A DNA stretch of 64,000 nucleotides, from contig JAMLGT010000010.1 of NCBI GenBank assembly GCA_023957755.1, positions 116,925-180,924 of the forward strand, written 5' to 3'. This DNA is from Chitinophagaceae bacterium. Lineage in GTDB: Bacteria; Bacteroidota; Bacteroidia; Chitinophagales; Chitinophagaceae. Each line of letters begins with the position of its first letter. The stretch's first letter is position 1. Shown here in pieces: positions 17,545-25,850 of this stretch. The position numbers and the translations under genes were made by a program. The notes beneath the pieces were generated by a model, which did not search any database, had not been told where the DNA came from, and saw only the letters and a program-made list of their open reading frames with translations.

Positions 17545-17992
17545 ATTTCTCTGTGGTCCTCCGTGGCTTCTCTGTCTTCCTCTCCGTGTAATGGTTTTTT
17601 GTTACACAGAGTACCACGGAGGAGGCACGGAGTTGCACGGAGGTTTTTTTCTCTGTGGTTCTCCGTGGCTTCTCTGTCTTTTTCTCTGTGTAATGGTTTT
17701 TTGTTACACGGAGTAGCACGGAGGATTCACGGAGTTACACGGAGAATTCCTCTCTGTGGTTCTCTGTGGCTTCTCTGTCCATTTCTCTGTGTAATATTTT
17801 TTTGTTACACGGAGTACCACGGAGGAGGCACGGAGGTTTTCTCTGTGGTTCTCCGTGGCTTCTCTGTCTTTTCCTCTGTGTAATATTTTTTTGTTACACG
17901 GAGTTGCACGGAGGAGGCACGGAGGTTCACGGAGATTTTTCTCTGTGTCTTCTCTGGTTTTTCTCTGTGTAATGGTTTTTGTTACACGGATA
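17545..17992. repeat. Palindromic repeat array 2
   Basis: Four to five units of the same ~100-base palindromic repeat, with hairpin cores near 17590, 17690, 17790, 17880 and 17970. Units vary by single bases and by whether a 12-base CACGGAG word is present, so spacing is 85-105. It fills almost all of the gene-free interval between GxxExxY and AbiEii. Confidence 0.9.
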
Positions 17993-18027
17993 AATGCAAC
18001 CTCCAAACTCCGGATTGGCTCACCATT

Positions 18028-18807
18028 TTAAAGAGCTACCTGCCTGATGTAATCAGTAAACAAGGTTACTTTATTTACATCCTTTGCTGAAAATAAAAAC
18101 GGCTGCACATCTCTGGCCATCTCTTCCATATTAATTTTTGAGCAATGATTCAATAATTCAGACTTTAATTTTACGCCGTCTTTTATTCCTGTTTTCATTT
18201 CTAAATAATCATAGTTTGGCTTTTTCACTTTAGACAACAGGAACACCACATCATAAAAATCACGCCCTTTATTGCGCTTGCGATGAAGAATGGCATAAAA
18301 CTTTTGCGCCAGCAATAAATCTAATGGTGTGGTAAATATTTGCGTGAATACATCAAATTTATTCAGTATCACTTTTTCGGGTGTGTAACTGAACTGCTGG
18401 GGCTCAGTATCCAATTGAATCAATATCTTCTCTTCACGATGGCCAGACAGTCCCTGGGCATGCAATATCTCCGGAATTTTGATGATACAATGATAGGCGC
18501 TTTTGATGATGGTTTTCATTTCTACTTCATAACCTTCCTTCTCTAATTCCTTTACGATGATTATTGAGACTTCTTTAAAATCCTTCTCCGGAATATTGAA
18601 ATTATCAAAATCCAGGTCTTCAGAAAATCTGTTATTGCCATGCACGATGCGCAGGCACGTTCCCCCAAGAAAACAGAACTGGTTGGCAAACCTGCTTTCA
18701 AACATAGCCTGCAATATCTTGTATTGAAGATACTCCCGAATGATGAATGTACGAAAGCCACTCATACCCTGAGGATATTCCTTCAGGATTTCAGATAATG
18801 GCAGCAT
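18028..18807 (-). CDS. AbiEii/AbiGii-family nucleotidyltransferase toxin
   Basis: A 259-residue protein. The nucleotidyltransferase signature is GGTCLR (residues ~48-53) followed by RFSEDLDFD (~60-68), with a second conserved block KGRDFYDV near 180. This is the toxin half of type IV (AbiE) toxin-antitoxin and abortive-infection systems; relatives transfer nucleotides to tRNA or other RNA. Its start overlaps the upstream AbiEi gene by 17 bases, implying translational coupling. The pair is bracketed by palindromic repeat arrays 2 and 3. Confidence 0.9.
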   Translation of the reverse strand: MLPLSEILKEYPQGMSGFRTFIIREYLQYKILQAMFESRFANQFCFLGGTCLRIVHGNNRFSEDLDFDNFNIPEKDFKEVSIIIVKELEKEGYEVEMKTIIKSAYHCIIKIPEILHAQGLSGHREEKILIQLDTEPQQFSYTPEKVILNKFDVFTQIFTTPLDLLLAQKFYAILHRKRNKGRDFYDVVFLLSKVKKPNYDYLEMKTGIKDGVKLKSELLNHCSKINMEEMARDVQPFLFSAKDVNKVTLFTDYIRQVAL

Positions 18808-19441
18808 GGGTTACTTTTTTAAAAATCTTTAATCTCCTGTTCAAAGCATTACTGTTGAATAACCGCAGATAATTTTCCAATTTTTGTTCATCAAAAAACT
18901 CCTTTTCCGGTGTATTCCACCTCAATGCTGCTATACTATCCGCATCATTCAATTCTGGCCGTAAATACAATAAATCCAGCAACGCTTTTTCCGGTTCAGC
19001 TATTAGAATCGGGCGATGCTGAGAGGGCAATACACGGTATCCGAAAAACAAAGAAGGCTTTACCGATTGATAAATGAAATTTCCTTTTGGGGTTTCGTAA
19101 TGGTTCGTTTTTAAGGTCGTTACAGAAGTAATGGTAAAACTTTGTTCAGGAATCAGGTGATAAAAAGAGAGTGCTGTTTCAAGAGAAACGTAAGAAGGCC
19201 TTGAAAGATGATTAGCTATCTGAAACAAAACACTTTCATCTGTTTCAATGGAATTAAAAATATACACTCCTTTTATCAACTTGGTGATATATCCTTTCTT
19301 CTGCCATTCATTCAGTCGCCTGGAATCAAAGTGCGGATACAACTTCAGAATATCATTGAGCCGGAATATTCCAAAAGAAGCCAGTTTTTTTTCAAAGTCA
19401 ATATAGTTAATCCTATTTCTCAAAATTGTTATAATCCACAA
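18791..19441 (-). CDS. AbiEi-family antitoxin / transcriptional regulator
   Basis: A 216-residue protein. The N-terminal ~75 residues look like a winged helix (FRLNDILKLYPHFDSRRLNEW, KKGYITKLIKGVYIF), followed by the AbiEi middle domain (SRPSYVSLETALSFYHLIPE) and the C-terminal LLYLRPEL region. It should repress its own operon and neutralise the nucleotidyltransferase. No ATG is available near the front; TTG at 19441 gives the longest frame, and TTG at 19423 is an alternative, so the exact start is uncertain. Confidence 0.85.
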   Translation of the reverse strand: MWIITILRNRINYIDFEKKLASFGIFRLNDILKLYPHFDSRRLNEWQKKGYITKLIKGVYIFNSIETDESVLFQIANHLSRPSYVSLETALSFYHLIPEQSFTITSVTTLKTNHYETPKGNFIYQSVKPSLFFGYRVLPSQHRPILIAEPEKALLDLLYLRPELNDADSIAALRWNTPEKEFFDEQKLENYLRLFNSNALNRRLKIFKKVTHAAII

Positions 19442-19509
19442 ATATAAGAAATATAATCAAATAAAGGTAACGGACCATTAGTAAGATAGTTGTTAAGCAA
19501 ACAATTAGC

Positions 19510-19976
19510 GTCTGCTGTGTAATGGTTTTTGTTACACGGAGTACCACGGAGGAGGCACGGAGGTTCACGGAGGTTTTTCTCTGTGGTTCTCCGTGGCTTC
19601 TCTGTCTTTTTCTCTGTGTAATGGTTTTTTGTTACACAGAGTACCACGGAGGAGGCACGAATTTGCACGGAGATTTTCTCTGTGGTTCTCCGTGGCTTCT
19701 CTGTCTTTTCCTCTGTGTAATGTTTTCTTATTACACGGAGTGCCACGGAGGAGGCACGAATTTGCACGGAGATTTTCTCTGTGGTTCTCCGTGGCTTCTC
19801 TGTCTTTTCCTCTGTGTAATGGTTTCTTATTACACGGAGTACCACGGAGGAGGCACGGAGGGGCACGGAGGGCTTTTTTTTCTGTGGTTCTCTGTGTATT
19901 CTTTGTCTTTCTCTCTGTGTAATGATTCTTGTTACACGGAGTTGCACGGAGGTTTTTTCTCTGTGCCTTCTCTGTG
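19510..19976. repeat. Palindromic repeat array 3
   Basis: Five units of the same repeat, with hairpin cores near 19518-19540, 19615-19640, 19713-19740, 19815-19840 and 19913-19940. Two adjacent units share the variant word CACGAATTTGCACGG, a sign of local duplication. Together with ~60 bases of AT-rich sequence on each side, this accounts for the gene-free stretch 19442-20106. Confidence 0.9.
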
Positions 19977-20106
19977 AAAGGGTTTTACTATCCTCAGGAA
20001 AATTGTGTTACAGGTTATGAAGAAAATTTATTACAATTGTTTAGTTTCAATTAATCTTTGAATCATTTAGGATTCATGCTATGAAAATCATTTCAATGAA
20101 TTGAGA

Positions 20107-21411
20107 ATGCTGCGAAAAATTTGGATAATCTTTAGATGGATTTCAGGAATCGCTTTAATGGCACTGACCATTGGCGCAGTAGCCTCAGGTGACACTGTTC
20201 CGGGTGTAATCATTTTCATCATAGGGTTACTAATAATTCCGCCCGTAACTAAGTTTCTTGTCAGACTTTTAAAAGGTAAACTTAAAATACCTTCCCTTGA
20301 AATAAAACCGCCACTTAGCATTAGAAAATTCATTAAGGATCTGGATCTAAAAAATGATGATAACCTGATCCAAACAATTGATAACCGCCTGAAGCAAACT
20401 AAAAGATCATTCAGCGATAAGGACAAAAAGAAATTGGGTTTATCGCTCTACCAAAATATTTCCATGGCGGGTATTCATTCCTTATTTCAGGCAAATGAAG
20501 AGCAAAAACTTCAAGAGCTAAGAGAATACTTTCACCTTTCAGATAATGAAATTTCGGATGTCAGGAAATCAATCAAACCCATGGCACTTTCTGAAATAGC
20601 AACTTTATTCCGTAATTCCTTTAACGATGGGTATTCAAAAATTCATATTGAATCACTCATCAATAAACTGAAGAATGAATTGGGTTTGATACAGCCAGAT
20701 GTTAACGCTGCTAAGGAAAAAGCAGCCAAAGAATTTCTTGATGTGTTTTTACAGAAAAAACTTACAAAAGGCAGAGTTTCACCAGCAGATGAAACTGACA
20801 TATTTCACGTACTGGCAAAACTTGGCTATGCACCGGAAAAGTTATCTGGACTTATCCCCCAGGCCACCCTGCAAAACCTCAAAACAGGAAAATTATTATG
20901 GCAATTAGAAAACGGAATCCTCAGGCAAATTCAGGCTCCATACCTGAATCTCAGGCAGTCTGAAAATTGCTACTGGTCATGCAATGGCACACGCATTGAA
21001 AGTGAAACCAAAATAACTGAATACTCCCTGAGTGGCGGAGGTTTGTCATTTCCGGTAACCAGTACCATCAGTGTTGGAGGTGGCACGGGCACAGCCAGAC
21101 CCATTGAAAATGAAGTTACCCATAAATATAATGGCACATTATACCTAACCTCGCAGCGGGTTATTTTTATTTCACCCGACAGCAGCAAAAGTTTTCAGAT
21201 TGGTCTTGATGATTTGCTTTCCTTTACGCAATACACCGATGGTTTGGGATTTATAATTGACCAAAACAATTTCATAGTACAGTTATCAACTAAAGATTTA
21301 GAACTGTTTTCCATAGCACTCTCCAGCGCCATCCGCAATCACCTGGAACCGGATAATGAAACACTCAGATTAGCGAGAACTGAAATAGAAAAGGGGAAGG
21401 AGGTTATATAG
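20107..21411 (+). CDS. Membrane-anchored hypothetical protein with C-terminal PH-like domain
   Basis: A 434-residue protein from ATG 20107 (a TTG at 20101 would add two residues). Two adjacent membrane helices lie at about residues 5-27 and 32-52 (IALMALTIGAVASG, GVIIFIIGLLIIPPV), then a mostly helical, Lys/Glu-rich cytoplasmic region, and from ~280 a beta-rich segment with GTLYLTSQRVIFIS and a preceding glycine-rich loop. That last pattern recalls bacterial PH/GRAM-like domains. No family is recognised. It is the only plus-strand gene in the island and lies between repeat array 3 and mod fragment 2. Confidence 0.7.
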   Translation: MLRKIWIIFRWISGIALMALTIGAVASGDTVPGVIIFIIGLLIIPPVTKFLVRLLKGKLKIPSLEIKPPLSIRKFIKDLDLKNDDNLIQTIDNRLKQTKRSFSDKDKKKLGLSLYQNISMAGIHSLFQANEEQKLQELREYFHLSDNEISDVRKSIKPMALSEIATLFRNSFNDGYSKIHIESLINKLKNELGLIQPDVNAAKEKAAKEFLDVFLQKKLTKGRVSPADETDIFHVLAKLGYAPEKLSGLIPQATLQNLKTGKLLWQLENGILRQIQAPYLNLRQSENCYWSCNGTRIESETKITEYSLSGGGLSFPVTSTISVGGGTGTARPIENEVTHKYNGTLYLTSQRVIFISPDSSKSFQIGLDDLLSFTQYTDGLGFIIDQNNFIVQLSTKDLELFSIALSSAIRNHLEPDNETLRLARTEIEKGKEVI

Positions 21412-21530
21412 GGTTCTCTTTCATTTGTACAATATCCACCTATTCTTTTTTACCTGTACACTTTGAGGGAAAATATGTGTATTTATTTCGTTCTGCTCCT
21501 GTATTGTGCATCGTACTTTCTATAACCCAC

Positions 21531-21735
21531 TATTCATTCTCATTTCACCACCACCTCCACCACCTTGCTGGTATCAATCCCTAAAATGTCCACCACCTTC
21601 ACCATCACTTTGTACTTCCCTGCTTTTTTGTATTCGTGGGCAGCGCTGGTGAATTCTATGGAAGGATTTTTCTTTGTACGGAAACTCTGCCATTCGTTTT
21701 CAAAAAGTTAATTGCCTGTCCATTGCTCTTCTACA
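21531..21735 (-). pseudogene. Displaced 3' end of the mod gene, copy 2
   Basis: About 205 bases match 23253-23457, the 3' end of the methyltransferase gene plus ~10 bases beyond its stop, in the same orientation with roughly 5% differences (for example AATGTCC for AATATCC and GAATTCTATGG for GAATTCAATGG). It stops matching near 21735. It has no start and can encode only the final ~65 residues. The rest of the 21412-21912 gap shows nothing else recognisable. Confidence 0.88.
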
Positions 21736-21912
21736 ATACGATGTCAAGTACCCTGCAGACCACTGGTTGAATTTTAATGTCTATAAAAGTTATTTCGTCC
21801 ATTTATTGCAGCGGGATTATAATGTACCTTTTATTGAAAGTAGGCAAAGGAAGAATTCAAAATAGATATGAGGATTAGCAACCAAAAGATATTAAGTTTT
21901 TATCTAGGCCCC

Positions 21913-23196
21913 TTATTCCATACCCAGGATCTTATTAACTACATTGGTCAAAAACCGATTATACGCCTCAGAATATTTTGAACTGATCTCAATGTCCTTC
22001 TCGGCATGTGTCCATGCATCTCGAAAACGATCTTTATAATATCTTCGATCATCAAAATAATTTGGAGCAAGTTGTTCTTCAATTTTTAACCTCATGTTGT
22101 CAATAATCTGATTACTTGTAGAACTTCCACCTTCACAATAAATTCTCATTAAGGACGTAAACTGATTGTTAAGGAAATTCTTAGAAATTATAGAATTGTT
22201 ATAGGCTGTTAATTTATAAATGCATTGACTATACAAGCTTAAAAAGAGGTAAAGGGCATCAGATTCATTCTTTTCCTTTAAAGTTGATATCCATTCACCT
22301 AAAGCAGAAAGAATATTAGTGAGTAATCTATGGAAATAGGTGGGGCCCCCTTCCTGAATATTTAGCCCTTCAGGGATTCTGATACTTTTTAATATTTCTG
22401 AAAACATTGTTTCCATAAATGAATTCAACATGGTAAAACCGCTTTCCTCTGAATGGAAAGTATTTTTATTAAGACAACTCTTCATTATTGCGAAATAACA
22501 GTCTGTCAGATAAAACAACAATAAGTTTTCCTTTGGCCAATTTCTATGAAAAATGGGCTCAGTATTATAGATAGACGATACGCCTATTCTTCTTTGTTCT
22601 GCTGTGAGTTCGTTAACTTTATCTCTAATTATCAGGGGTATTCTTGAATTCAACAGAATTTCTACATCAAGATTTTGAATTGCTTTCAAATATATCTCCG
22701 GGCTAAAGTCAATGGCTCTATAAAAAAAATATTCATTAGTCAGTAAAGGATGATAAATGGTAAAATTATTTGGTTGTCTTAGTTGAATAGATTCATACTT
22801 CATTATTATTCTGAATAGTTTATCAAATTCCACGGTGTTCATACTTTCCAGATAATAATTTACTAGCCTTTCATTGGGGTTAACTTTTTTCAAACAAAAT
22901 AAGAACCACCAGAGCCAATAAATGGTGATTAAGAGAAAGAGAATAAATGCCCAGGTCTTTGCTTGAGGTATATATTTACTTTTTACCGAAAAAGGCTCAT
23001 TCGCTAAAATTGGAAATATTGTTCTCAGATCATCAAAGTATATTAACAGGGGAAGCAACACAAAAAAGAAGATCCCCGACAGCCAAACTTTCCAGGGTGA
23101 TAGTTTTAGATAAAGTACCTTTCTTTCCACAAATGGGAAAAATGCAGAAACAGCAAGTAATATAGTTATGATGGTAAACCAATCGCTTATTTCCAT
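21913..23196 (-). CDS. Hypothetical protein with three N-terminal membrane helices
   Basis: A 427-residue protein. Hydrophobic helices are at about residues 7-24, 36-54 and 82-102 (ITILLAVSAFFPF, WLSGIFFFVLLPLLIYF, WAFILFLLITIYWLWWFLF). The remaining ~320 residues are soluble, helical and AT-coded, with Asn/Ile/Lys-rich composition unlike the core genes, which suggests transfer. No enzymatic motif is visible. It sits between mod fragment 2 and the intact mod gene in the same orientation as mod, so it may be a passenger of the event that duplicated the mod 3' end. Confidence 0.75.
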   Translation of the reverse strand: MEISDWFTIITILLAVSAFFPFVERKVLYLKLSPWKVWLSGIFFFVLLPLLIYFDDLRTIFPILANEPFSVKSKYIPQAKTWAFILFLLITIYWLWWFLFCLKKVNPNERLVNYYLESMNTVEFDKLFRIIMKYESIQLRQPNNFTIYHPLLTNEYFFYRAIDFSPEIYLKAIQNLDVEILLNSRIPLIIRDKVNELTAEQRRIGVSSIYNTEPIFHRNWPKENLLLFYLTDCYFAIMKSCLNKNTFHSEESGFTMLNSFMETMFSEILKSIRIPEGLNIQEGGPTYFHRLLTNILSALGEWISTLKEKNESDALYLFLSLYSQCIYKLTAYNNSIISKNFLNNQFTSLMRIYCEGGSSTSNQIIDNMRLKIEEQLAPNYFDDRRYYKDRFRDAWTHAEKDIEISSKYSEAYNRFLTNVVNKILGME

Positions 23197-23261
23197 GTGC
23201 TTTATTTATTTTAGATGCTATAATTGATAAGGTACTTCCTGCAACAACACAATATTCATTC

Positions 23262-25415
23262 TCATTTCACCATCACCTCCACCACCTTGCTGGTATCAAT
23301 CCCTAAAATATCCACCACCTTCACCATCACTTTGTACTTCCCTGCTTTCTTGTATTCGTGGGCAGCGCTGGTGAATTCAATGGAAGGGTTTTTCTTTGTA
23401 CGGAAACTTTGCCATTCGTTTTCAAAAAGATAATTGCCTGTCCATTTTTCCTCTACTGAACCTTTATCTGTATTTATTTTGATAATTTCTTTTTTATCCT
23501 CATAGTTAAAATCTATGGCCCAGTAATCAATCCAGTCGTACCAGTTTTCGGTGAGCAGGGTTTTTTGGATGATTCCTTTTTTGTCTTTTTCTAATTTGAT
23601 GATTTGCCCGTCTTCTATCACCACCTTGCTGCCTGCTCTCATGCTTTGCTGCAACTCTTCAATATCGTCCTGCGTGTAGTGCGTTACAAAGTCGGTGAGT
23701 TCAATGGTGATGGTTTTGCCCTTTATTTTTTCTTTGGTGTTTAAATAGGCGACATCAAAAAACTTTACCTGTCCTTTTTCTACGGCTCTTTTGTCAAACA
23801 CCTCTTTGGGAATATATTTCAGGGTGATGGCTACGCCTTTTTCTTTCAGTTCCTGTATGAATTGCGGGGTTAGTCCCATTTCAAATTCAAAACCCAGCAC
23901 ATCCACCTGGGTGTAGAGTTTCTGCTTACATTCTTCAAAAATATCCAACAGGCGGCTTTGGGTTACGGGCACGTCTAACGGGCCTACGTGTACGAACCTG
24001 CCCGCCCTGCTGCCATGCAGTGTTTCGCAGCCGGTGATGCGTTTGGCTTTATAGGCTTCCAGGATTAAGTCCACATAAATATCCTCTTTCTTTTTTCTGG
24101 CTCCGTTGGTGAGGTCGTCCATAAAAAACCGGCGTTCATACTTGCCTAAGTTCAACACCTCAAAGGCGCGGAAATCTTTTCCGTCTGCCTGCAGTGTGCG
24201 CTGTACACCAATCATCCTTTTGCGCGTTGTATGAATGGCAAATCTTCCTAAATCGGTGGTGATCCATTTCCTGCCCAACTTTTCCGCTACGGCTGCGGTA
24301 GTGCCGCTGCCGCAAAAGAAATCAGCTACTAAGTCACCTTCGTTGGACGATGCTTTGATGATGCGTTCAAGAAGGGCTTCGGGTTTTTGGGTAGCATAAC
24401 CAGTTCTAAGCTCTGATTGGGAATTTTCATGAGAAATATCCGACCAGACATCATCCATATAATAGCCATCTGCTTCGTCAAGGAAATGTTTGATTCTCAG
24501 TTTGCCATTTGAAGTTATATAAATCCTATCTTCTTTTCTTAGATTTTCAATCGTTTCCTCAGTTGTGGCGGATCCGATCTTTTCATCTTTGAAGAATCTC
24601 CCTTTTTCATCGACCTTATTAAACCGTTCTTTTAAGTATTCTTTTGAATAAGGAATTTTCTGAGGGACATAGGTTAACTTTAATGATTTAGAAAAATATA
24701 ATATATCGTCGTGACTTCTACCAAGGCTTGTTTGTCCTTTAAATCCAGATGGTGTCATACTACGCCAAATTACATGTCCACGAAAATTATCCTCACCAAA
24801 AATATCCATTAGGATTAACCGGAGAAATCCTACCACCCTCCAATCACAATGCACATAAATACTTCCATCCTCTGCCAATAAATTATGCATCAGTTTTAAT
24901 CGTTCATACATCATGGTCAGGTAAGAAGAAATACCCTTGCCCCAGGTATCGCGGTAAGCAATTTCTTCAATGATACTTTGCTTTTTCTCGGCAGTCTCTC
25001 CTGCTATTTCAATATTAAAACCAAAGTCGGCGCCCACGGCAAAGGGCGGGTCTATGTAAATGAGTTTCAGTCCGTCCTCCCTTTCTATTTCTTCGCGCAT
25101 AGGGCCGTTGGCCAGGGAGGAAAGTATGAGTTTGTTATCGCCCCAGATGAGTTTGTTGGTCCAGCCCTGTAGCTGCCTTCCTCTCTGGTCAAACAATTCC
25201 AAAGCTTCGCCGGCCTTCTTGTTTTCCCGGCGCGGCTCATCTATATGTTCAATGCTGTGAAAGGGCAGCGCCACATTGGTCACATCTTCCTTTCTTCCAT
25301 TCCAGAAGAGGAACACGTCTTCTTCATCGGCAAAGAGTTTATAGATGTATTCTTTAGGAAGCTTCTCACCGGCTTTTATGAGTTCTATGATATGGTTTTT
25401 ATCTTTTTCGGTCAT
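23262..25415 (-). CDS. mod: Type III restriction-modification DNA methyltransferase (Mod)
   Basis: A 717-residue adenine-specific methyltransferase. The catalytic motif IV IDPPFAVG is near residue 120 and precedes the SAM-binding FFCGSGTT (motif I) near 350, which is the beta-class order of type III Mod proteins. A target-recognition region lies between and after them. The final ~50 residues (HEYKKAGKYKVMVKVVD and on) resemble a PKD-like strand pair, unusual for a methyltransferase. It is the last of three same-strand genes (res, AlbA-ATPase, mod). The 3' ~200 bases occur twice more in the island. A 435-base AT-rich spacer with repeats separates it from the AlbA gene, so it may have its own promoter. 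Confidence 0.9.
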   Translation of the reverse strand: MTEKDKNHIIELIKAGEKLPKEYIYKLFADEEDVFLFWNGRKEDVTNVALPFHSIEHIDEPRRENKKAGEALELFDQRGRQLQGWTNKLIWGDNKLILSSLANGPMREEIEREDGLKLIYIDPPFAVGADFGFNIEIAGETAEKKQSIIEEIAYRDTWGKGISSYLTMMYERLKLMHNLLAEDGSIYVHCDWRVVGFLRLILMDIFGEDNFRGHVIWRSMTPSGFKGQTSLGRSHDDILYFSKSLKLTYVPQKIPYSKEYLKERFNKVDEKGRFFKDEKIGSATTEETIENLRKEDRIYITSNGKLRIKHFLDEADGYYMDDVWSDISHENSQSELRTGYATQKPEALLERIIKASSNEGDLVADFFCGSGTTAAVAEKLGRKWITTDLGRFAIHTTRKRMIGVQRTLQADGKDFRAFEVLNLGKYERRFFMDDLTNGARKKKEDIYVDLILEAYKAKRITGCETLHGSRAGRFVHVGPLDVPVTQSRLLDIFEECKQKLYTQVDVLGFEFEMGLTPQFIQELKEKGVAITLKYIPKEVFDKRAVEKGQVKFFDVAYLNTKEKIKGKTITIELTDFVTHYTQDDIEELQQSMRAGSKVVIEDGQIIKLEKDKKGIIQKTLLTENWYDWIDYWAIDFNYEDKKEIIKINTDKGSVEEKWTGNYLFENEWQSFRTKKNPSIEFTSAAHEYKKAGKYKVMVKVVDILGIDTSKVVEVMVK

Positions 25416-25458
25416 GGTATAATTATCTCTTTTTCAGTTATTTATGAAAACACTTCGC

Positions 25459-25506
25459 ACATTTTCGCACAATATTTTTACAATTCCGAACATTTTCGCA
25501 CAATAT
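25459..25506. promoter_or_regulatory. Paired 17-base direct repeats upstream of mod
   Basis: acattttcgcacaatat occurs perfectly at 25459-25475 and 25490-25506, 31 bases apart (about three helical turns), and a further TTCGCAC precedes the first copy. The pair lies 44-91 bases before the mod start codon, a natural place for an operator. In addition ATCAACTAT occurs at 25539 and 25575 with inverted copies near 25607 and 25768. No other gene is seen in 25416-25850. Confidence 0.5.
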
Positions 25507-25778
25507 CATCAAATAATAATAGACAGAACACGCTGGTTATCAACTATCTTTTTTTTCTTTTATATCAAAATTTTATCAACTATGGGCGTTTCTCTCACTC
25601 CTTTTTGTTGATAGAATAGTCTGATCATTGGGGTGGTAATACTTTTTAAATTATAAAATAATAATATCTATTGAGAAAGGCGGCCTTCCACCTGAACTCA
25701 CCTCAATTTTTGACTAACTATTTTTTCCCGACTAAAAAAGGACACATCATAACATGCTCATTCTCAAATAGTTGATAT

Positions 25779-25844
25779 ACAAACCGACTACAAACCGACT
25801 ACAAACCGACTACAAACCGACTACAAACCGACTACAAACCGACT
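25779..25844. repeat. Six tandem copies of an 11-base repeat
   Basis: The unit acaaaccgact is repeated six times without interruption, ending six bases before the stop codon of the AlbA-type gene at 25851. The unit length is not a multiple of three, and on the gene's own strand it comes just after the stop. Confidence 0.95.
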
Positions 25845-25850
25845 ACAAAA

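Noticed and set aside
17542..17883. Open frames running through the repeat arrays on both strands
   Set aside because: Their proteins are just translations of the CACGGAG repeat in different frames; the same applies to frames at 17704-18006, 19429-19947 and 19522-19977.
16916..19976. CRISPR array
   Set aside because: The repeats are degenerate, internally palindromic and nearly contiguous, without unique spacers of constant length, and no cas gene is present.
21674..21865. 63-residue plus-strand frame
   Set aside because: Its front is antisense to mod fragment 2 and the rest shows no family or signal; chance frame.
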